Source: Rhodotorula mucilaginosa
Lineage: Eukaryota; Basidiomycota; Microbotryomycetes; Sporidiobolales; Sporidiobolaceae
Direction of reading: 5' to 3'
Assembly (NCBI GenBank): GCA_034406715.1
Contig: CP137872.1
Coordinates: 558,001 to 622,000 of the forward strand
DNA length: 64,000 bases
A program made the translations under genes and the position numbers. Of the stretch, positions 46,709-58,541 are shown piece by piece (the stretch's first letter is position 1; every line of letters starts with the position of its first letter). The notes below the pieces were generated by a model. That model saw only the letters and a list, made by a program, of their open reading frames with translations. It was not told the DNA's origin and did no database searches.

Positions 46709-48068
46709 ATGCGCCAGCAGCAAAACCTCGCGGGGATCCTCGCGGTCGCCGCGCTCCTGGTCTCTTTCGCCGCCGGACAGCCCGGGAGGTTCCCTTGCGG
46801 CAAGAACAGCCCGAATCAACAAGTCTGCGACCTTTTGTCGCACCCGACGGCGCGCCGAGGCGTCCTCGTACCCATCGACTCCCAGTGCGTTTCGGCGGGC
46901 GCGTCTGGCTTCGCATGCGGTTGGACCGGAGCTCGGTACGTCTACTTTCTCAGTCTCCACATCTCCGGCATGTCACATGCAATCGGGGTCGGAAACGCTC
47001 TCGGAGCGTTTCGAAGAGGCAACTCGTTCGGCTCGCCCGGGGGGGGGGGGGCAACAAAATTGCCCGACGCGGACAACGAAGGCGCTTTGTGCTTACGCGC
47101 CTCTTTCGCCTGACGCCAGGTGTACATCGGACCTCCAATGTGACTTTGGAAGCTGCGACGGCTCGTCAGAACTGCCCGGCGTCTGTGTGTGAGCAGCCGA
47201 TTCGTTCCTCTCGTCCGTGCGCCTTCTTAAACTCGATCTGACATGTCTTCGTCCGCGTACACCCTCCTTCCGATCATCTCGGACCATCTCGCCATGATCC
47301 GTATTTGATACCTGTAGCGGCGGACTCGGTGACCCGTGCGAAGGTCCGGAAGGTCCCGACGATTCGCTTTGCGCCGGTAACCTCGGCTGTCAGCTTGACG
47401 ACATTGTCGACGGTCCGCCCCGATGCGGCGGTCCCTCCGCCGATTGCAGCTTCAGCGGCAACTACGAGTCTAGCTCTCGGCCGAATCATCAAGCCTGCAT
47501 GTCCAGTAAGTCGCCCGGTACAACCTCTCCTCCAAAAACTCGGTGACTCATTCTGCAACCTCGTAGACTACTGCTCCCCAAACACGCTCTCGTGCGGAGT
47601 TCGACCAGCGGACAGCATGGCACGCGTGACCGTCGATCAGCGAATCTACCCCGAAGCATCAACAGCAGACGCTGCCGGGCACGCGTCGCACCGCAAGTCA
47701 GTCCCGCTCCCGAACGGTTCGGCGTGCCCCGTTGGGTTCTCCGCGTGCCCAATCGCTCGCAACAACTCTCCGGACGACTTTCTCTTTGCCTGCTTCGATT
47801 TCCTGTCGAGCGAGACCCACTGCGGCGGTTGTCACGATGTCGGCGCGGGATTCTGGATGGAGGCTTCGGCTGGCGTGGACTGCACGTCCTTGCCAGGAGT
47901 ATCGGCATCAAGCTGCGTCGATGGCAAATGCCAAGTCTGTGAGTCAATCGCTTTCGGCTCAACTGTGCCGGCTGATGCTGACCTTGCCTGCTGACCGCAG
48001 TGAGCTGCTCGGATGGTCACGAGTTTGACCGCGATCTCGGGATCTGCGTCCCTATGCGCTACTGGTAA
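46709..48068 (+). CDS. PriA-like secreted cysteine-rich protein
   Basis: Five exons (46709-46935, 47120-47188, 47318-47505, 47567-47938, 48001-48068) encode 307 residues. A signal peptide covers residues 1-23 (LAGILAVAALLVSFAAG). The mature protein has many Cys in disulfide-type spacing: CTSDLQCDFGSC, CEGPEGPDDSLCAGNLGCQL, and a C-terminal block CPVGFSACPIA, CFDFLSSETHCGGC, GVDCTSLPG, CVDGKCQV and LSCSDGHEF. That C-terminal pattern is characteristic of basidiomycete PriA-like proteins (first found in Lentinula edodes fruiting). Their role is unknown; cell-wall or extracellular localisation is likely. A run of nine G at 47041-47049 lies in the first intron. Confidence 0.85.
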
Positions 48069-48397
48069 CCGGATGAGCGGCACTCTATTCCAAAAGACTT
48101 CTACATACATACAAGAACGATCCACCAGTCCCTTTCGACTTTCAGAGCTTCGAGCTTTTGTTGTTTTATTCGCATCTTCTCTGTAACATGGCACTCTTAC
48201 CTCACTCCCCTCTGAGCTCCTGACCTACACCTAACGGAGAAGAACTCGCCGTGGCCGCGAATTATGCCGGTCACTCGCTCCAGAATCTTCGGCGGGCGAA
48301 ACACCGAGGGGAAGCGCGAGCTTGCGACAGAATCTGGCAGACTGCGGAGGCGCCGATGATAAGCGTGACCACCCGTGTGATTGCTGAGAGTGCTTCG
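48069..48397. other. Intergenic, convergent 3' ends
   Basis: 329 bp between the PriA-like gene (+) and the small membrane protein gene (-). Nothing further seen. Confidence 0.45.
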
Positions 48398-48802
48398 CTA
48401 CTTCTTCTTGCGACGGGCGGCACCCTTGCCCTTGCTCCCATCCGTCATGCCGGCCGGCAACCAGTCCTCGTCGACGTTATCCGGCAATTTGACCTTGCGC
48501 GCCTTTGCAGCCTCGTCGGCCTCTTCTTGCGCGAGCCTTTCCCGCTCCGCCTCGATCGCCTCGGTGACCTCCTCTGCCGAGACCTCCTCGCCTGCTCGGA
48601 TTCGTGCTGCCAGAGCGGGGGGGATGGCGACGCGTTTCACACCGGTCTGGAATCCGGGCGCTCCTCGTCCGATACCGGTTGTCGGGTCGTAGCTCTGGCG
48701 CGAGCCGGTCGCACCTCCGCCCGACGAGAGGAAGCGGTAGATGCGGTAGCCGACGAATGCGACGGGCAAGCCGACCATGAGGAGTGGGGGCAAGAGGGAC
48801 AT
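48398..48802 (-). CDS. Small single-pass membrane protein, unrecognised
   Basis: A single exon encodes 134 residues. The N-terminus MSLLPPLLMVGLPVAFVGYR is one hydrophobic segment, followed by a Gly/Ser-rich stretch, then a charged helical region (AEEVTEAIEAERERLAQEEA) and a basic C-terminus ending ARRKKK. The design suggests an N-terminally anchored protein with a cytosolic basic tail, and the dilysine-like end could act as an ER retention signal; this is inference. I know no function. An upstream exon is not excluded, but ATG at 48802 is well placed before the membrane segment. Confidence 0.6.
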   Translation of the reverse strand: MSLLPPLLMVGLPVAFVGYRIYRFLSSGGGATGSRQSYDPTTGIGRGAPGFQTGVKRVAIPPALAARIRAGEEVSAEEVTEAIEAERERLAQEEADEAAKARKVKLPDNVDEDWLPAGMTDGSKGKGAARRKKK

Positions 48803-49274
48803 GTCGAAAGCGCTCGTCTGCCGAGAGTGTGCGCGAGTAGCCTGTCAGCGTCATACCAAATACCCTGAAAGTCAGTCCGCAATACGCACTGAGGTGCTCA
48901 TGGCCGTCTGTGTGGCTGATGGCGAGCGGATTTTGATGAGTCCGCGATAGCGACGGACACGTCGAGTTCTGGGCTGCTTGCGACGAGTAGACAAGTCAAA
49001 AGGCGCTCAAGAGTACGCCTGCCTAGTGTACGCCTGAAGGTGGGACGGATGAAGCGAGATCAAGCCGAAGCAGAGACTGCGGCGCGCGAGAGATTCATCG
49101 CGACGAAAGATTTTCCTTCGGCGCATAGCATATCAGCAAAGACATCAGAGTTCGCCTTACCGTCGTCTACGAGCATGAGCGCTTTGCGCAAGCAGAAAGA
49201 CGGGCAAGAAGGAGCAGCCGCTTGGCAGGTAGATGTCTTTTTTCAATTCGAAAGTTTCGCCGAGGCCGCAGCCA
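48803..49274. other. Tandem intergenic region
   Basis: 472 bp between the small membrane gene and the muskelin stop. No supported gene. Confidence 0.45.
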
Positions 49275-52200
49275 CTACGCTCTCGTCCCCGTCATTTGCC
49301 ACACCCTGAGCAGGCGACTCGTGTCCTCCAAGTTTTCGTCCGGCTGCCGCTCCGACTGCGGAACGAGCTGGCTAATCTCCTCAAACAGGCAGTGCCGTTC
49401 ACGATACAGCGCATCTCCGATCCGGTCGCCGCCTGCCTCGGATCCGGCGGGGGAAGGTAGCCCCTGCGACCCGTCGAGCGGGATGTCGATGTTCATGCGA
49501 GCGGGAGCCGACATGAGCGCCGTCATGCAGGCGCGGAAAGAGGCGGATTCGGCCGGCGAGGAGTGGTCGACGACCGACGCGAGGTCGTTCTGCAAATACT
49601 GCAGCGCGAGGAGCGTCGGTGCTGTGCGACATAGCTCGATAAAGCTGCGGGAGGCGTATAAAGCAGTTTGAGTGCACGGTACTGGGAAAAGCAGTTGGTT
49701 CAGACGCACCGCTGTTTCCTGAGGAGGAACTTGGCCTTGCGGTGCGCTTCTTGCGGTGTCGGGCTGCCACAGGACGCGTCGAGTTAGCCACCAGCTTTAA
49801 AGGATCCGTCTCAAATCGTCATTGATTAGCGGCTCACTCGATGATCCGTAGCCGCCACATGTCGCTTTGACGCCAATCCACCGCTTCCCCCGTTGGCACC
49901 TCTGGATGACCGCCATAGAGGTAGTGATCCTGGAGCAGCGGGTCGTACACGACCTGAGAGGCAAATCGAGGCGGAGGAAGAGATTCTCCCGCGTCGCCTC
50001 GAGTCCCGTCTTGGGGCGACCCCCATTCTTCCTCGATCTTTTCCCACCCGAGGTCGACGTTGCGGACCTTGCGAGGCGTTCTTCGGCGCCAGACTCCACG
50101 CAGGCAACCTTCGGCCATGTCGCTCGGCGTGGCCATAGAAGACGGGACGCTCCGGACCAGACCGGTCAAGAGCGTCCAGTTCTGGGTGGTCGGGTCGAGC
50201 GTGACGCGCGGGGTGAACGACGCCGGTGGAACGGCAACGGGAGAGGTAAGACTCGGCGCAGTGGTCGGTGGCCATAGACGGCGAATCTGAAGGATGGTCG
50301 GGACGTGACTGCTGCCACTGCGGCCGCCGCTCTGCCGAGAGGGCGAAGCTTCCGGCGAGGCTGGCAAAGCAGACAGGTCGACGAGCGACCGATTGATCGC
50401 CGCACTAGCGGCGCTGCTCGACCCGAACATAAAGTCGAGGACAGTCCCCTCTCGCCAGAACGCCGACACGTCGTGCAGCGATTCGCGCTCTTCGGAGGGT
50501 GATCCGACCTTCCGACTCGGGTCACGTCCTCGTTCGTCTTCGGTCGGGACGGCAGACGCGAGCCTGATCGCCCACAGATCTTGTAGGTACTGCTCGTTGC
50601 GTTGGCCCGAGTAGACGTAGAGGGTCGGATGGAGCGGATCGGAATCGAGGACGAGAGCGTGTCCTGCTCGCGACAACAGGCGGTCGGACGATCCGGCGTT
50701 TGCCGACGGACCAGGAGGTGTACTCGACGGGCTCACAGGATCACCGCTGCACGTCCGTCGCAGTTCTCGTCAGCTCTCGACGGAAGAGGACAGGGTGATT
50801 TCGAGGCGGAAAGACTCACAAGAGGTGCGTCCACTTTTTCGTGTCGAGGTGATAGCACCACATCCCGCTGTACCGACTCCGCGTCGCATCGGTCAACAGA
50901 GACGCCGACGGGTCGTAAGCCCTGCCGAGGAACCCGAGACTGGCCGACGCGCCGGGCGCGAACGGCTGATTCTTGCCACCAAAGACAAACAGCCGAGACG
51001 TGGCAGTGTGGATCACCATCTGGTGATCAAAGCTGTGCGACGAAAGAGATGCACTCGTCAGAAGCGGGGCGGGGAACAGATGGGAGGGCAAGAGAAAGAA
51101 ACGAAATGCACGCACAGGAGCGCCGGTCCGCCGTCTCGCCGCGTGTCTTCGCTCAGCAATTCCCACTTGCCTCGATCCGGCCCCGCCGCCTTGTACCTCC
51201 AAAAGTCACTCTTCCATTTATCCTCGCGCGGAGCGGGCGCCGCTCGACCCGCCGCCGCGCCGCCCGCGTTCTGATTCCCACCACCGCCATTCTCGTCCAC
51301 GTCCATTCCGGCCACACCACCTCTGCTGCTCTCGCCGTCGCCGGCTACGATGTGGGCGACTCGTTCGGCTGCTCGAAGCGCAATGTCCCGCTCGTCTTCG
51401 TCTTCGTCGTCGCCGTCGTCGTCGGCGTCGGGTGCTTCGTCGTCGAGCTCGTCTCGCCTCGCACCGAGGACATAGACCCACCCGTCCCGCTCGTCGACGA
51501 CCATCTGATGACAACTCCTCGGACCCGGTTTTCGCTCGACGGGAATCGTAGAGGTGGAAGAAGAAGGAGAGCCAGTTCCATCATCGAGGCAGCGCCATCT
51601 GCCGGATGACGATCCCGGGCCGACATCGCTCGCGTTGAGCGGGAGGTCAAACTCCCACATGTCGCCGAGTTCGCGCTTGCCGTCCCATCCTCCATAGAGC
51701 AAGATTTTCCTCCCGACTCGGACCATGGCATGCCCTCCGCGTCCGCGCGGCCAGGTCGTCGTCGAAGAAGAAGAAGTAGGATTCGTCTCCAGTTCCTCCT
51801 CTTGCTGCTCGGAGGGACCGATCCTTTCCCACTTGGCGACGGTCTGACCTTTCGTCCCGCCTGCCGTACCGTCCCACTCGTCAAGTAAACCCGCCGCCAG
51901 GATCTCGTCCAAGAGGGATTCGGACCGGTCCCAATCGCCTCGAAGGACGAGCGTCTCGTGCAACGCAGCGAGGAGCGGATGTTCGAGCCTCGTTTCTGCT
52001 GCCGTGCCGATCAGAGTCTCGAGCAAGGTTCGGAACGCGGGCAAGTACAACGGGCCGGACCGACGCAGGTGGGCGAGGATGAGCCGCGTCGTGTGCAGGT
52101 GCCGGTGCGACTCGTAGAGCGAGACAAGGGCCGACGCCGAGGGGAGGCAGTCGATCGCGAGCCGGGTCGGCAAGTATCCTTCGAGGAAGAGGTGCCAGAT

Positions 52201-52988
52201 CGAGATCGAGTAGTTGGCGTTGGCGGCGACGTGGCAGTCGATGCGGAGGAATTTGACCGGGAGGGGCTGGCATGCTCGTACGTCAGCCCCTTTGTCCCAA
52301 AAAGGTCCGGCAAAGGGGCAAACCTACAGTTGTAGCATTTGAATCGAGCTCTCCGATCTGGATTGGCAGTTCAAAGGTCTCGGTGTTGGCGTCGTTCTTG
52401 AGCGAACCCTCGAGGAGCGGTTCCATCGAGAGCGGGTCGGGCGACATGCCACCCCAGAGCGTGAATTCGGCCAAGTTGCAGGGGTGGGCTGCAACATCGC
52501 ATTAGAACTGGGTCAGAGCTGACGTACGGACGAGAGGCGACGGAGAGAGAAGCGGCACCTTTGGTGGTTTTCCCGAATCCGATGGTTCTGACGAGTGCAA
52601 CTTCGTCGAGTTGGACGGTGATCCATTCGGGTGCTCTTCTCCTCTCCTTGCTGGCGACGTGGGGACCTGTCTGCCCACCAGTCAGGGCGGCCTTGCGAGC
52701 CTGCATCCTGCGGTCTTCGGGGGAGGGCGCGGTCCATCTCGAGTTGTCATCGGTTGGCTTGTCGACGGTGATGTGCGAGGGCAGGAAGCTGGCATGGTAG
52801 CCCGAGGCGGCGTGAACCCTGTCCGATCCGAGTGCGTGTCAGCTTTGCGGCAGCGTCTGAGAGCGGTCGCTCGAGAGGAGCTGAAGTGGGGGTCGGAGGG
52901 GAGAGGGGAAGAGGACGTGCGTGTACGACAAGCGCTCGGCGGGGACTTGGAGGAGCGCGAGAGGGTCCCAGCGAGGTTCGGTAGGCAT
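49275..52988 (-). CDS. MKLN1: Muskelin homologue (discoidin-like, CTLH and Kelch repeats)
   Basis: A large multi-exon gene. The N-terminal discoidin-like domain reads VHAASGYHASFLPSHITVDK, then TDDNSRWTAP, EWITVQLDEVALVRTIGFGK and HPCNLAEFTLWGGM. Then VKFLRIDCHVAANANYSISI and WHLFLEGYLPT lead into LisH/CTLH-like helices (about 51880-52230). Kelch blades follow: HAMVRVGRKILLYGGWDGKR, GPRSCHQMVVDERDGWVYVL, HQMVIHTATSRLFVFGGKNQ, HALVLDSDPLHPTLYVYSGQ and VYDPLLQDHYLYGGHPE. The C-terminal helical part has FIELCRTAPTLLALQYLQND. In animals muskelin is a subunit of the CTLH (GID) ubiquitin ligase. Intron 1 is probably GC-AG (see findings). An acidic insertion (Asp/Glu) sits between Kelch repeats near 51385-51440. 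Confidence 0.9.
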
Positions 52989-53160
52989 ACCCGCTGCTCT
53001 CTCCCCGTCCGCTCTCGGCGGGTGTAGCGGTCAGAGGGACGAGGCCGCGGATCGGCTCGTCCTCGTCTCGCTTCCTCCTGCTTCTGCTCACTCGGACTCT
53101 ATCGGACAGCCAGACTAGACAGAAGCCTCACTAGCCTCTGCGTGCTACCGACGCCCAACA
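52989..53160. promoter_or_regulatory. Shared divergent promoter of muskelin and DAP1 genes
   Basis: 172 bp separate the two start codons. No named element seen. Confidence 0.4.
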
Positions 53161-53943
53161 ATGAGCAAGCTACTCGGCTACCTTCCTCCTCCGGTTCCGC
53201 TCCTCATCGACGTCCTCAACCTCAAGAACCCCGTCAACGCTGTCCTGCTCGCGCTCGTCGTCCTCCTCACTCTCAGGATCCTCCTCCCGCCCCCGCCCTA
53301 CGTTCCCACCCCGTACGGCCTCGCCGACAACCCGGACGAGGCGTACAACTGGAGGCCTCGCCGTCACCCCGAATCGCAGCTGTGGCGCACCTGGACCCCG
53401 CAGGAACTCCAAAAGTATGACGGGACAGACCCCAATCATGAAGGCGGCAAGATCCTCTTTGCGATCCGCCGAAAAGTGTACGACGTCACGGCCGGGAAAT
53501 CCTTCTACGGACCGGGTGCGTGCGCCTCCCCTTTCCCAGCCGCGGCTCCCTGCCCTCCTTGCCTTGGACTGTTTACTTACCCCCGGACGGTGTCCCTCTC
53601 AGGTGGACCGTATGCCACGTTCGCCGGTCGAGACGCCTCGCGCGGACTCGCAAAGCAATCGTTCGAAGCCGACATGCTCTCGCCGCTCGACCAACCCATC
53701 GACAACCTCTCGGACTTGACCGAGAGCGAGTGGAAAAACTTGAGGGACTGGGAGAGTGAGTCACTCGTCCGACCGATTCGCCCGAGTTCTGTCGTTGCTG
53801 ATGAGAGGGAGAGTCGCGTGTGCCCAGGTCATTTCGAGACCAAGTACACGAAATGCGGGTGCGTCGCGGGCCACTTTCTCTTCCGAGGAGGAGTACATGC
53901 TGAAACCTCTGACTTGAGCAGGGACTATGTCGAGCCTCGATAA
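53161..53943 (+). CDS. DAP1: DAP1/PGRMC-type membrane haem-binding protein (cytochrome b5-like)
   Basis: Four exons (53161-53515, 53603-53755, 53828-53858, 53922-53943) encode 186 residues. A membrane anchor lies at residues 26-44 (AVLLALVVLLTLRILLP). The cytochrome b5-like domain begins WTPQELQKYDGTD and continues KILFAIRRKVYDVTAGKSFY, GPGGPYATFAGRDASRGLA and LSDLTESEWKNLRDWE, with HFETKYTKCGDYVEP at the end. MAPR proteins bind haem through Tyr rather than the bis-His of true cytochrome b5. In fungi Dap1 supports Erg11/Cyp51 in sterol synthesis. Exons 3 and 4 are 31 and 22 nt. Confidence 0.94.
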   Translation: MSKLLGYLPPPVPLLIDVLNLKNPVNAVLLALVVLLTLRILLPPPPYVPTPYGLADNPDEAYNWRPRRHPESQLWRTWTPQELQKYDGTDPNHEGGKILFAIRRKVYDVTAGKSFYGPGACASPFPAAAPCPPCLGLFTYPRTVSLSGGPYATFAGRDASRGLAKQSFEADMLSPLDQPIDNLSDLTESEWKNLRDWESESLVRPIRPSSVVADERESRVCPGHFETKYTKCGCVAGHFLFRGGVHAETSDLSRDYVEPR

Positions 53944-54366
53944 AGGTCAAGATGTAGCCAACACCGGCTCTTTGCGCGCAACTTTCACTCTTCTCCAGAC
54001 TTCTCTGGCTGATAGGCCCCTTCCGATCGACAATTCGGAGCTTCTCCATACTCGGAGAGATATCAGAGACGAAGGAGAGAGAGAGAGACGCCAAAGAAGG
54101 GCTGGAACGCACGTATCATTGCATCCTCGACGAAACGCATGCCTCACCATTCAATTGCAGAGGGAAGGGGCGGTCAGAAGATATCATACTCGGCGACTAA
54201 GGGTAGTACACAAGGTACGCGACACTGTGCATACAGCCGAGTTGGCTCGAAACAAGAAAGCCCCGGTCCAAGATGAGCTCCGACCCCTCGAATAATCAAC
54301 GGCCGCGTCGTGCTCGGGAAGATTCAACATCGACGACAACCCTCCGTTGCGTTCTCTTCGCCTTGT
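53944..54366. other. Intergenic, convergent 3' ends
   Basis: 423 bp between DAP1 (+) and the C2H2 gene (-), with a purine-rich stretch at about 54065-54095. No gene seen. Confidence 0.45.
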
Positions 54367-56790
54367 TCAGGGAGGAAGAAAGGCGTCTGGATCAACGTCT
54401 TCTTCGTCCATTTCCTCCACTTTGACTCTCACCACTCCCTTCCCCTTCTCATCGAGATCCTCGATCCATTCGAGTCGCCCTCCTTCCGCCTCTTCCTGCG
54501 CCCTCTGCGCCGCCGTAGTCCCTCCTTCGTCTCCACTCCTGTCCTGATAGGGGACCCAGCGCATCAAGGGGAGGTCATGTACTGTCACGTGGCGGAAATC
54601 GACGGTGGGGTGCATCTGTTGCATGTGGTGCAGGAGGAGGGGAGGGGCCGTCAGAGGTAAAATCCTCGGACTCGGAGAACGCAGATTGGCGAGGAAGACG
54701 GCTCGAGAAGGTTGAGGGAGCAGGCCCGGCTGACCACCATGTGCCGTTTCAGATTGGAGAAGCTGCGCACGAGATCAGGGTTCGTCAGTACGACAGCCAC
54801 TCTCTCCCGAAACGATCAACTGGAGAGTCTTGCGCAGGTAAAGGAACATGGACAAGAGTCCGACTGACACCGAGAATGAGCGGGCGCAATGAGGGATTGG
54901 ACACGTAAACGCTGCGGCGCGTCCGACAAAATAAGCCGTCAACAACTTTGCCTTCAAACCGCGGAAAAACGGACGCCTGCATGCATTGCGCGTGCGACTG
55001 TACTCACGTTTCTGACCGCTGTGCGAGCGCATGTGCGTGTTGCGGGCGGACGGACGGCCGACTTTATAGGAAAAGACACGTGTTGCAAGCTCAGCTGCTC
55101 CTGCTCTCTCTCAACGACTCGGCGAGGCATTGCCGGACTCACAAGTCTTGCCACATCCTTCCACCTCGCAGACGAATCTGCGCTTGTGGGCATCCCGAGG
55201 TGGGTAGACTCGTTTCGCGATGAGCTTGACCGGTTGACCGGTGATGGGCGAAATACGAGGCGGCCGATCGACTTCCTTACCAGCGCCGCCGCCGCCGCCG
55301 CCGCGACGCTTCGAGCCGGATGAAGAGGGCTGCGGAGGTGGAGGTGGAGGTGGAGGGCGAGAAGGGCGAGGACGAGCGTCGGAGGAAGAAGGAAGGAGGT
55401 GCTTCCGCCGCGGCGCTGAGCGACCTCGAGGCGAAGACGAGGCGGGAAGCCATTCCGGACTGTCGTCTCTTTCGTCGGTCGACTCCTGCTCCTCCTCCTC
55501 CTCCTCTTCGTCCAGATCTTCGGGGACGGCCAAACTATCCGGCGAGTACCAGAAGACGTCTGCGTCTGTAGGCGAGACGGGGAAAGACCCAGCCGGTTTC
55601 GCAGACGTCGAGGCGGTCGCGCGTGCCCGAGCTTTGCGGTTCGAGAACGGGTCGACGGGAGAAGGCGGTAGTTCGGGAGACGACTCTTCTTCGAGCTTGA
55701 TACGGATCGGCGCCTCTTGCGCGTTGCTATCGACGTCGAATTGATGAAAAGCAGAAGGCGATCTTGAGGCCGAAGTGAACCACTCGGACGAAGGCAGATA
55801 GCCCTGCTGCGCGCCATGATCCGGCACCGGCGGACGACCACCACCCCAAGGGTTGTTGTTGGTGTACTCGAATGGCTGACCGGTGTAGCCGCCCGCGGGA
55901 CCGATCGACATCGACGCGAAGGACGAGAGAGTTGGTCCGGAAGGCGAAAGCGAGTACGAAGCGGCACTGAGCGGCGGCGAGGCTGGCAGAGGCGGCAAGA
56001 TTGGGACCGCCTGTGCATGCATCGAGGTCGTAGTCGTGGAGCTCGCTTGTCCGGCAGCGGGGAAGGCATCCGGAGGATATGCCGGAAGAAGTCGAGTCTG
56101 AGTCGGCCCGCGGTAGGGCTCGGGCGCGGGCCCGGCACTGACGTTGACCCACTGCGGAGCATACCAGCTCGCAGAGTTACCGGGTGCAGCGAACTCGTAG
56201 GACGTCGGCGGTTCTCGGTACCCGCCGACGAAGCCGAAAGCGACGTTGTCCGACGACGGCCATGCTTCGCACCTCAGCCTCCAGGGAGCCTGCTCGGACC
56301 CGCTCGGCGGCGCATAGCGCTCGGCGGTACCGGTAATGGTCGACTCGGGGTACCAGAGTTGTTCCGCCGCGAGTCCGGAGTAGTCGACGTCGTCGGCGAG
56401 CCCGGCCGCTTCGAACGGATCGTCGTACTCGGCAGGGAAAGTGCGGGAAGGTCCACAGTCGAGTCGAATATCGGTTGGAGAGCTTTGCTGAGAAGTAGAG
56501 TCGCGGTATCGATCGGTCGCGGTCCCTCCGTCGGGGACGGCGGCGGCGTCGTGCTCAAAGTCCCAGACGGGATCCACCGGACCGAACAGGTCGCTGCTCG
56601 TCAGATCTAAGCACGGCGAAAAATTATGGCGAGACGATGTGCGGGACAAGAGTCCTGGAATGGGTTGACCTCCTTCGCTCTGCGTCTCGGGACCATGACG
56701 AGTCGGACGACGCCCCGGAACGTTCGCCGGGCCGTTCTGCCACTCTGAATCACCGAAAGTCGAAGGCTGTGGTCCGTCGTAGTACTGCAT
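54367..56790 (-). CDS. C2H2 zinc finger transcription factor (two fingers)
   Basis: Five exons; the main one (55143-56790) encodes a ~550-residue low-complexity region rich in Ser, Pro, Tyr and Gly with an acidic block (EEEEEEEQES) and a basic/Pro-rich segment. Near its end RRFVCEVEGCGKT joins across introns to FGRPSARNTHMRSHSGQKPF (finger 1, C-x4-C...H-x3-H). Finger 2 is built from CPIPHCARSFSVFSNLKRHM plus VMH, using exons 54869-54911, about 54736-54764, and a last exon ending at 54367. That last join restores H-x3-H, which supports it. The C-terminus is acidic and ends DAFLPP. The start is the first ATG in frame; the frame stays open further upstream, so a 5' exon may be missing. Targets are unknown. 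Confidence 0.85.
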
Positions 56791-58541
56791 CGCGGGCGAA
56801 TATCGGCCGTCCGGGTTCCGGGGCGAATTGGGGCTCAAGTCCGGCCCGTCCGACGCGATGGCGACGAGCGACGAGGAGGGGCAGGTGCCCGGCGAGCGGG
56901 ATGATGGACCGGATTCGGCAGAGAAGACCGACCAGCGCGAGCGGGACCTCGAGTGAGTCGGGAGAGGGATGGTGTGCGCGCAGGCGAACGCCTCGGGGTG
57001 GGTGATGAGGCCAGTGGGTGATCAGATAGGCGGCGGCGATGATCAGGCGGAATGGCGAGGAAGTCGGAGCTGGCGTCGATCTTTGCGCGACTACTCGAAG
57101 TGCTTGTCTGCCGTTTAGTTGCGTAGACGAGTGTCTTCCGACGACTCGCTTTGTGAGAGTGAAAAAAGAGCGAGCTGAAAAGCTGACTCGGTGGAGGAGG
57201 ACAAGGTCGCGACGCGCTAAAGCGGACAGGAGCGTCCCCTCCGCGCGAAGGTGCCGCTCTGACCTCGTCCTCCCCACTGAAGACCACCTCAACTTACACT
57301 CGTTCGTTGGGATGTTCGTCTTTGTGGGGTGATAAACGCATGGTTTGAGTCAGCTGACAAAGGGAGCTGCAGAGTGTTTATGACTTGAACCATCGTGGCG
57401 CAGCGCTCTGCGCAAGTCACCGCGTCTTGTAGGGGCATTCCTCCGGGCTGCGCGTGATTGAAGTCGCCTTGCCGAGGCATGTCATCAGCCCATGTAGCGC
57501 AAGCTCGTGTCAAGCTCCGCCGCAGTATGGTGCGCATCGCGCAGATCTGGTCGACGCGGTCAGCCTCGTCGTCGATGGACGTTGTTCTCGATGCTGCAGA
57601 AAGGCGGTTCGTTGATCCGCGAGTCACCTCGTTGCAATTAGCATAGCACAGGCGGGCAAGCTTGTGGCGCGCGCAAAGACCAGCATCGCCGTTCCAGCTT
57701 GAAAGCCTTGCCGCCCGCATCGGCATTTCCAGTCCGGACCTTGGAATCGTTAAAAGCGCCATACACCTCATGGCCTTGTCGCAGATGTACGGAAGTCGGA
57801 GAGGGCGAGGCAGAGTGCGTCGACGATGGAGAGCCGATCATCCTGAGAAAGCAAAGGCGTTTCCACCCGGGGATCGAGCCAGTTGAGCAAGCGGTTCCGC
57901 CAGGTCCATGCTCGACGATTTCGACTGCGTCCCAGCTGTTCCCGGCAGCCAGATTGGCCAGGGGGTACAGCGCTGCAGTCGGCTCCGCCGCAGTGGGGGA
58001 CAAACAGATTTCGCCGTCGGAACGCAAGGCTGCCCCGAGCGATTCGGTCGCATAGCCTTGTGCCAATTATCCGAGCCTTTCGCTGTCGGTCTGGGATCTT
58101 GCAGCGATGCGAGGGGTAGAGGAAAGAGGGGAATTCGATCTGCAGCAGCAGCCAGCAACAGGATGAGCTGCATCCACATCGTCGACATCCTCGAGAGGGC
58201 GTCCTGTCTGCACAGGGAGGACTGCAAGGCCTTGCTCAGAGCTACCGACAACCCGGCCATCACCGCAACGTCCCTCAAACAAGCGAAATCGGGCGTCTTT
58301 GCGCCCCACCAGCCTCTTCCGAAACTGGCAACCGCTCTCGCTCTTCACAAGTAGCCTGAGGAGGTACGCACAGTGGCTGGTAGTGATTTCACGTCGCTGA
58401 CTCGAGCTTCCACAGGCGCAAACTGGGCAGAAGAGCGAGTGATCGGCACGGTGACGTCCCCTCGGTCTTGCGCAGCGGCAGCTCATCACCGCTCGCAGAG
58501 CGCTTGCCGCTCAGGCGATACCTCACGATCGGAGGGGCAAG
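56791..58541. other. 1.75 kb interval without an assignable gene; possible minus-strand coding fragments
   Basis: The first ~500 bp are probably the promoter and leader of the C2H2 gene. From about 57310 to 58490 the minus strand has fragments that look protein-like in different frames: SVALSKALQSSLCRQDALSR with RIPLFPLPLASLQDP (about 58090-58260), NWLDPRVETPLLSQDDRLSI (about 57800-57870) and GLCARHKLARLCYANCNEVT through CAERCATMVQVINTLQLPLS (about 57345-57690). I could not join them with convincing splice sites. The base composition is less extreme than in neighbouring exons. It could be an unrecognised intron-rich gene, an old pseudogene, or chance. Confidence 0.35.
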
